Of a stretch of DNA of 64,000 nt, positions 62,298 to 64,000 are shown one piece after another. The stretch is from positions 1 through 64,000 of the forward strand of contig NZ_LT907975.1 of the NCBI RefSeq assembly GCF_900217235.1. The letters run 5' to 3'. The translations under genes were made by a program, and so were the position numbers. Under the pieces are notes generated by a model. It saw only the letters and a list, made by a program, of their open reading frames with translations, made no database searches and had not been told where the DNA came from. The DNA is from Pseudodesulfovibrio profundus. Its GTDB lineage: Bacteria > Desulfobacterota > Desulfovibrionia > Desulfovibrionales > Desulfovibrionaceae. The number at the start of each line of letters is the position of its first letter. Position 1 is the first letter of the stretch.

Positions 62298-63122
62298 TTA
62301 CTGGATTTCCTGGTACCACTTATCGGAACCGAACCACTTGTTGTAGATTCGATCGTAGCGGCCGTCGTTCTTCATCTGACGCAGGAAGTTGTTCAACCAG
62401 TTCAGGAAGTCCGGGTCACCCTTGTTGATGGCCCAGCCAAGAGGCTCGTAGGTGAAGGGCTTGTTCAGGAACTTCATGCCGGCTTTTTCGCCGTGCTGAG
62501 CATAGAAAATAGAGGTCATGGGCAGGTCGTAAACGGTAGCGGTAGCCTTTCCGTTCATGGCTTCCAGCATTGCCTGATCTTCCATTTCAAAAGACTTGTA
62601 GGTGGCTTTGGGGAAGAGGCGTTTGGCAGCCTGTTCGCCGGTGGTGCCGAGCTTGGATGTAATGGTGTACTTGGGATCGTTCAGGTCGCGCCAGGATTTG
62701 ATCTCATCAGCATATTTTTTGGAGATGAGTGCAGTCTGACCGACGATGATGTACGGATCAGCGAAGTTGACCTTCAGGTTGCGCTCCTGGTTGACGGTCA
62801 TGCCGGAGGCGATGAGGTCGTACTTGTTGGAGAGCAGGCCGGGGATAATGCCGTCCCAGGCAGTGTTGATAATTTCGAGCTTGACGCCCATGGCTTTTGC
62901 CATTTCTTTGACCATGTCGACGTCAAAACCGACAATGTTACCTTTCTGGTCTGTCATTTCAAAAGGCATGTAGCCGGCTTCAAGACCGACGCGCAGGGTG
63001 CCGCTTTGAATGACGCTTTCCAGTGTGGATTTACGTGCGAGTTCGATGTCGGCCGCGTTCGCGGACATGGCTGCGCAAAGAAGCACAGACACCATGGCCA
63101 AAATGGTGATAATACGTTTCAT
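62298..63122 (-). CDS. Polar amino acid ABC transporter substrate-binding protein
   Basis: 274 aa, SBP family 3. Signal peptide to about residue 24 (CAAMSANAADIE). Blocks GTLRVGLEAGYMPFEM, GFDVDMVKEMAKAM and DLIASGMTVNQERN. ATG 63122 follows GGAGGAA. First gene of the operon; ligand cannot be told from sequence. Confidence 0.92.
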   Translation of the reverse strand: MKRIITILAMVSVLLCAAMSANAADIELARKSTLESVIQSGTLRVGLEAGYMPFEMTDQKGNIVGFDVDMVKEMAKAMGVKLEIINTAWDGIIPGLLSNKYDLIASGMTVNQERNLKVNFADPYIIVGQTALISKKYADEIKSWRDLNDPKYTITSKLGTTGEQAAKRLFPKATYKSFEMEDQAMLEAMNGKATATVYDLPMTSIFYAQHGEKAGMKFLNKPFTYEPLGWAINKGDPDFLNWLNNFLRQMKNDGRYDRIYNKWFGSDKWYQEIQ

Positions 63123-63134
63123 CCTTTCCTCCAA

Positions 63135-63290
63135 ATGGAACGTTGTTGATGGTATACCGCGCCGTTGCGCCGTCCGGGTAAACGGCTTTCAGCGTTGGTT
63201 CCTCACTCTCATCGCAGACCCATCGGGTAGCTGGGCCTTGTGCGACATTATTTCCTAGCTGTAAATCGTATAAAAAACAAGGTGAACAGT
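63135..63290 (-). promoter_or_regulatory. Structured leader before the binding-protein gene
   Basis: About 150 bases of non-coding DNA precede the start. On the minus strand it can form ACCC-GAT-GGGT, GCCG/CGGC and further GC-rich hairpins. No known riboswitch motif or T-run is visible. Position of the promoter is unclear (AT-rich stretch 63255-63340). Confidence 0.35.
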
Positions 63291-63486
63291 GAAAAAACGA
63301 TAGAGTTTACAATTTGGTAAATGGGAGGAGAGTGTTGATACAATTGCGTAATATCACTGTGGTCGAAAAGGGGGGAGGCGAGCAAATGAATGTAATCAAT
63401 ACCGGTCCAGTCTGTTGGTGAGAAGTGGCCTCGGAAAACTGGACCACTCGATAAGGTGGACATAAACTGCCCGAAGGAGGCAATTC

Positions 63487-63771
63487 ATGTCCAAGACGAG
63501 AAAACGTTTCAGCGCGGAATTCAAAGCCCGAGTCGCCCTGGATGCCCTGTCCGGGGAACACACCCTGTCGGAACTCGCCAGCAAGTACGGCGTACACCCC
63601 AATCAGGTTTCCCAGTGGAAGAAGCAGGCCAAGGAAGGGATCGTGGCGTCCTTTTCAGGCAAGGCCGTCGGCCGTCAGGATAACGGGGCCCAGATCAAGG
63701 AGCTTCACGCCAAGATTGGCCAGCTCACGGTGGAGAAGGATTTTTTGCAACAAGCCTTCGCCAAAATTTGA
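63487..63771 (+). CDS. IS3-family transposase OrfA
   Basis: 94 aa with HTH (LSELASKYGVHPNQVSQWKK) and a C-terminal leucine-zipper-like segment (IGQLTVEKDFLQQAF). GGAGG precedes the ATG. Intact. Confidence 0.9.
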   Translation: MSKTRKRFSAEFKARVALDALSGEHTLSELASKYGVHPNQVSQWKKQAKEGIVASFSGKAVGRQDNGAQIKELHAKIGQLTVEKDFLQQAFAKI

Positions 63772-64000
63772 GCTGTGAGCGAAGGCGAGAGGTGGTCGAC
63801 AAGACTCACCCCGAGCTCAGTATCCGGCGGCAATGCCGAATTCTCAAGCTGTACCGATCGACGTACTACTACGAACCGATCGGCGAATCTCCGGCCAACC
63901 TGGCCCTTATGCGCCGAATCGATGAGTTGTTTATGGAGCTGCCGTTTTTCGGTTCCAGACAGATGCGTAATACCCTACGAGACGAAGGGCAAAGGGTCGG
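63768..64000 (+). CDS. IS3-family transposase OrfB, partial
   Basis: The -1 frame after OrfA encodes RILKLYRSTYYYEP, ESPANLALMRRIDELF and PFFGSRQM, typical of IS3 OrfB, and runs off the window end. TTG 63768 overlaps the orfA stop; a -1 frameshift is normal for IS3, but the A AAA TTT-like site is not in the standard frame, so reinitiation is possible. Confidence 0.8.
   Translation, partial: MSCERRREVVDKTHPELSIRRQCRILKLYRSTYYYEPIGESPANLALMRRIDELFMELPFFGSRQMRNTLRDEGQRV

Larger units (their letters stand above)
63426..64000 (+). mobile_element. IS3-family insertion sequence, left part
   Basis: The probable left end starts TGGCCTCGGAAAACTGGACC, a typical IS3-type end, followed by orfA and the start of orfB. 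The right end is outside the window. Confidence 0.82.

Noticed and set aside
1..64000. CRISPR arrays, tRNA or rRNA genes
   Set aside because: No regularly spaced repeats, no cloverleaf-like segments with the TTCGA arm, and no rRNA signature were seen.

Overview
The window looks like chromosomal DNA of a Desulfovibrionaceae sulfate reducer, most like Pseudodesulfovibrio; this is inferred from gene content and gene order, without a database search. Supporting signs are a type-B (dihaem cytochrome b) fumarate reductase with a two-subunit class I fumarase, a 2-amino-3,7-dideoxy-D-threo-hept-6-ulosonate (ADH) synthase used in place of ordinary DAHP synthase, FeoB with a Cys-rich partner, and the rpsB-tsf-pyrH-frr-uppS-cdsA-dxr-rseP-tsaB cluster.

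Layout. 0.2-1.5 kb: a DnaA-family gene without dnaN beside it. 1.6-9.5 kb (minus): the translation, lipid and envelope cluster. 9.7-13.4 kb (minus): a family 2 glycosyltransferase with repeats, then a ParB-like protein translationally coupled to a spore-photoproduct-lyase-like radical SAM enzyme. 13.7-18.3 kb (plus): an EF-G paralogue, PlsC and RNase J. 18.3-20.5 kb (minus): YjdF- and YbjQ-like genes, then an AhpD-like gene and a TetR regulator that share identical operators. 20.7-23.3 kb: an M16 lipoprotein protease. 23.8-28.9 kb (plus): frdCAB, the fumarase genes and a small unlisted protein. 29.2-32.6 kb (plus): an aminotransferase, a CoA-disulfide/polysulfide reductase with rhodanese domain, and a receiver-only regulator. 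32.7-38.2 kb (minus): an oppABCDF-type transporter whose upstream region is split by an IS. 38.2-41.1 kb: two near-identical 1,268-bp IS5-type elements in the same orientation. 41.3-48.6 kb: a large radical SAM protein, small envelope proteins, MgtC, an Sm-like protein, a solute:Na+ symporter pair and a DUF294-type nucleotidyltransferase. 48.7-53.9 kb: a GT9 glycosyltransferase, two coiled-coil proteins, a PilZ protein, an MltC-like transglycosylase and an HPt protein. 53.9-56.5 kb: a candidate small RNA, ADH synthase behind a phenylalanine attenuator, RidA and a gate-domain membrane protein. 56.6-59.3 kb (minus): the feo iron(II) operon with two Fur-like boxes. 59.5-63.1 kb: a second PilZ protein, a small membrane protein and a glutamine-type amino acid ABC transporter. 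63.4 kb to the end: the start of an IS3-family element.

The strongest unexpected signal is at 54,925-55,104 on the minus strand. A 26-codon leader peptide with eight Phe codons in a nine-codon run is followed by mutually exclusive antiterminator and terminator hairpins, directly before the ADH synthase gene. This reads as a complete translation-coupled Phe attenuator of the alternative shikimate pathway, and the leader peptide may be translated from a leaderless mRNA. Next come a candidate ~160-nt small RNA with its own promoter and terminator (53,861-54,023) and an IS insertion that splits a 19-bp palindrome upstream of oppA. No tRNA, rRNA or CRISPR array was seen.
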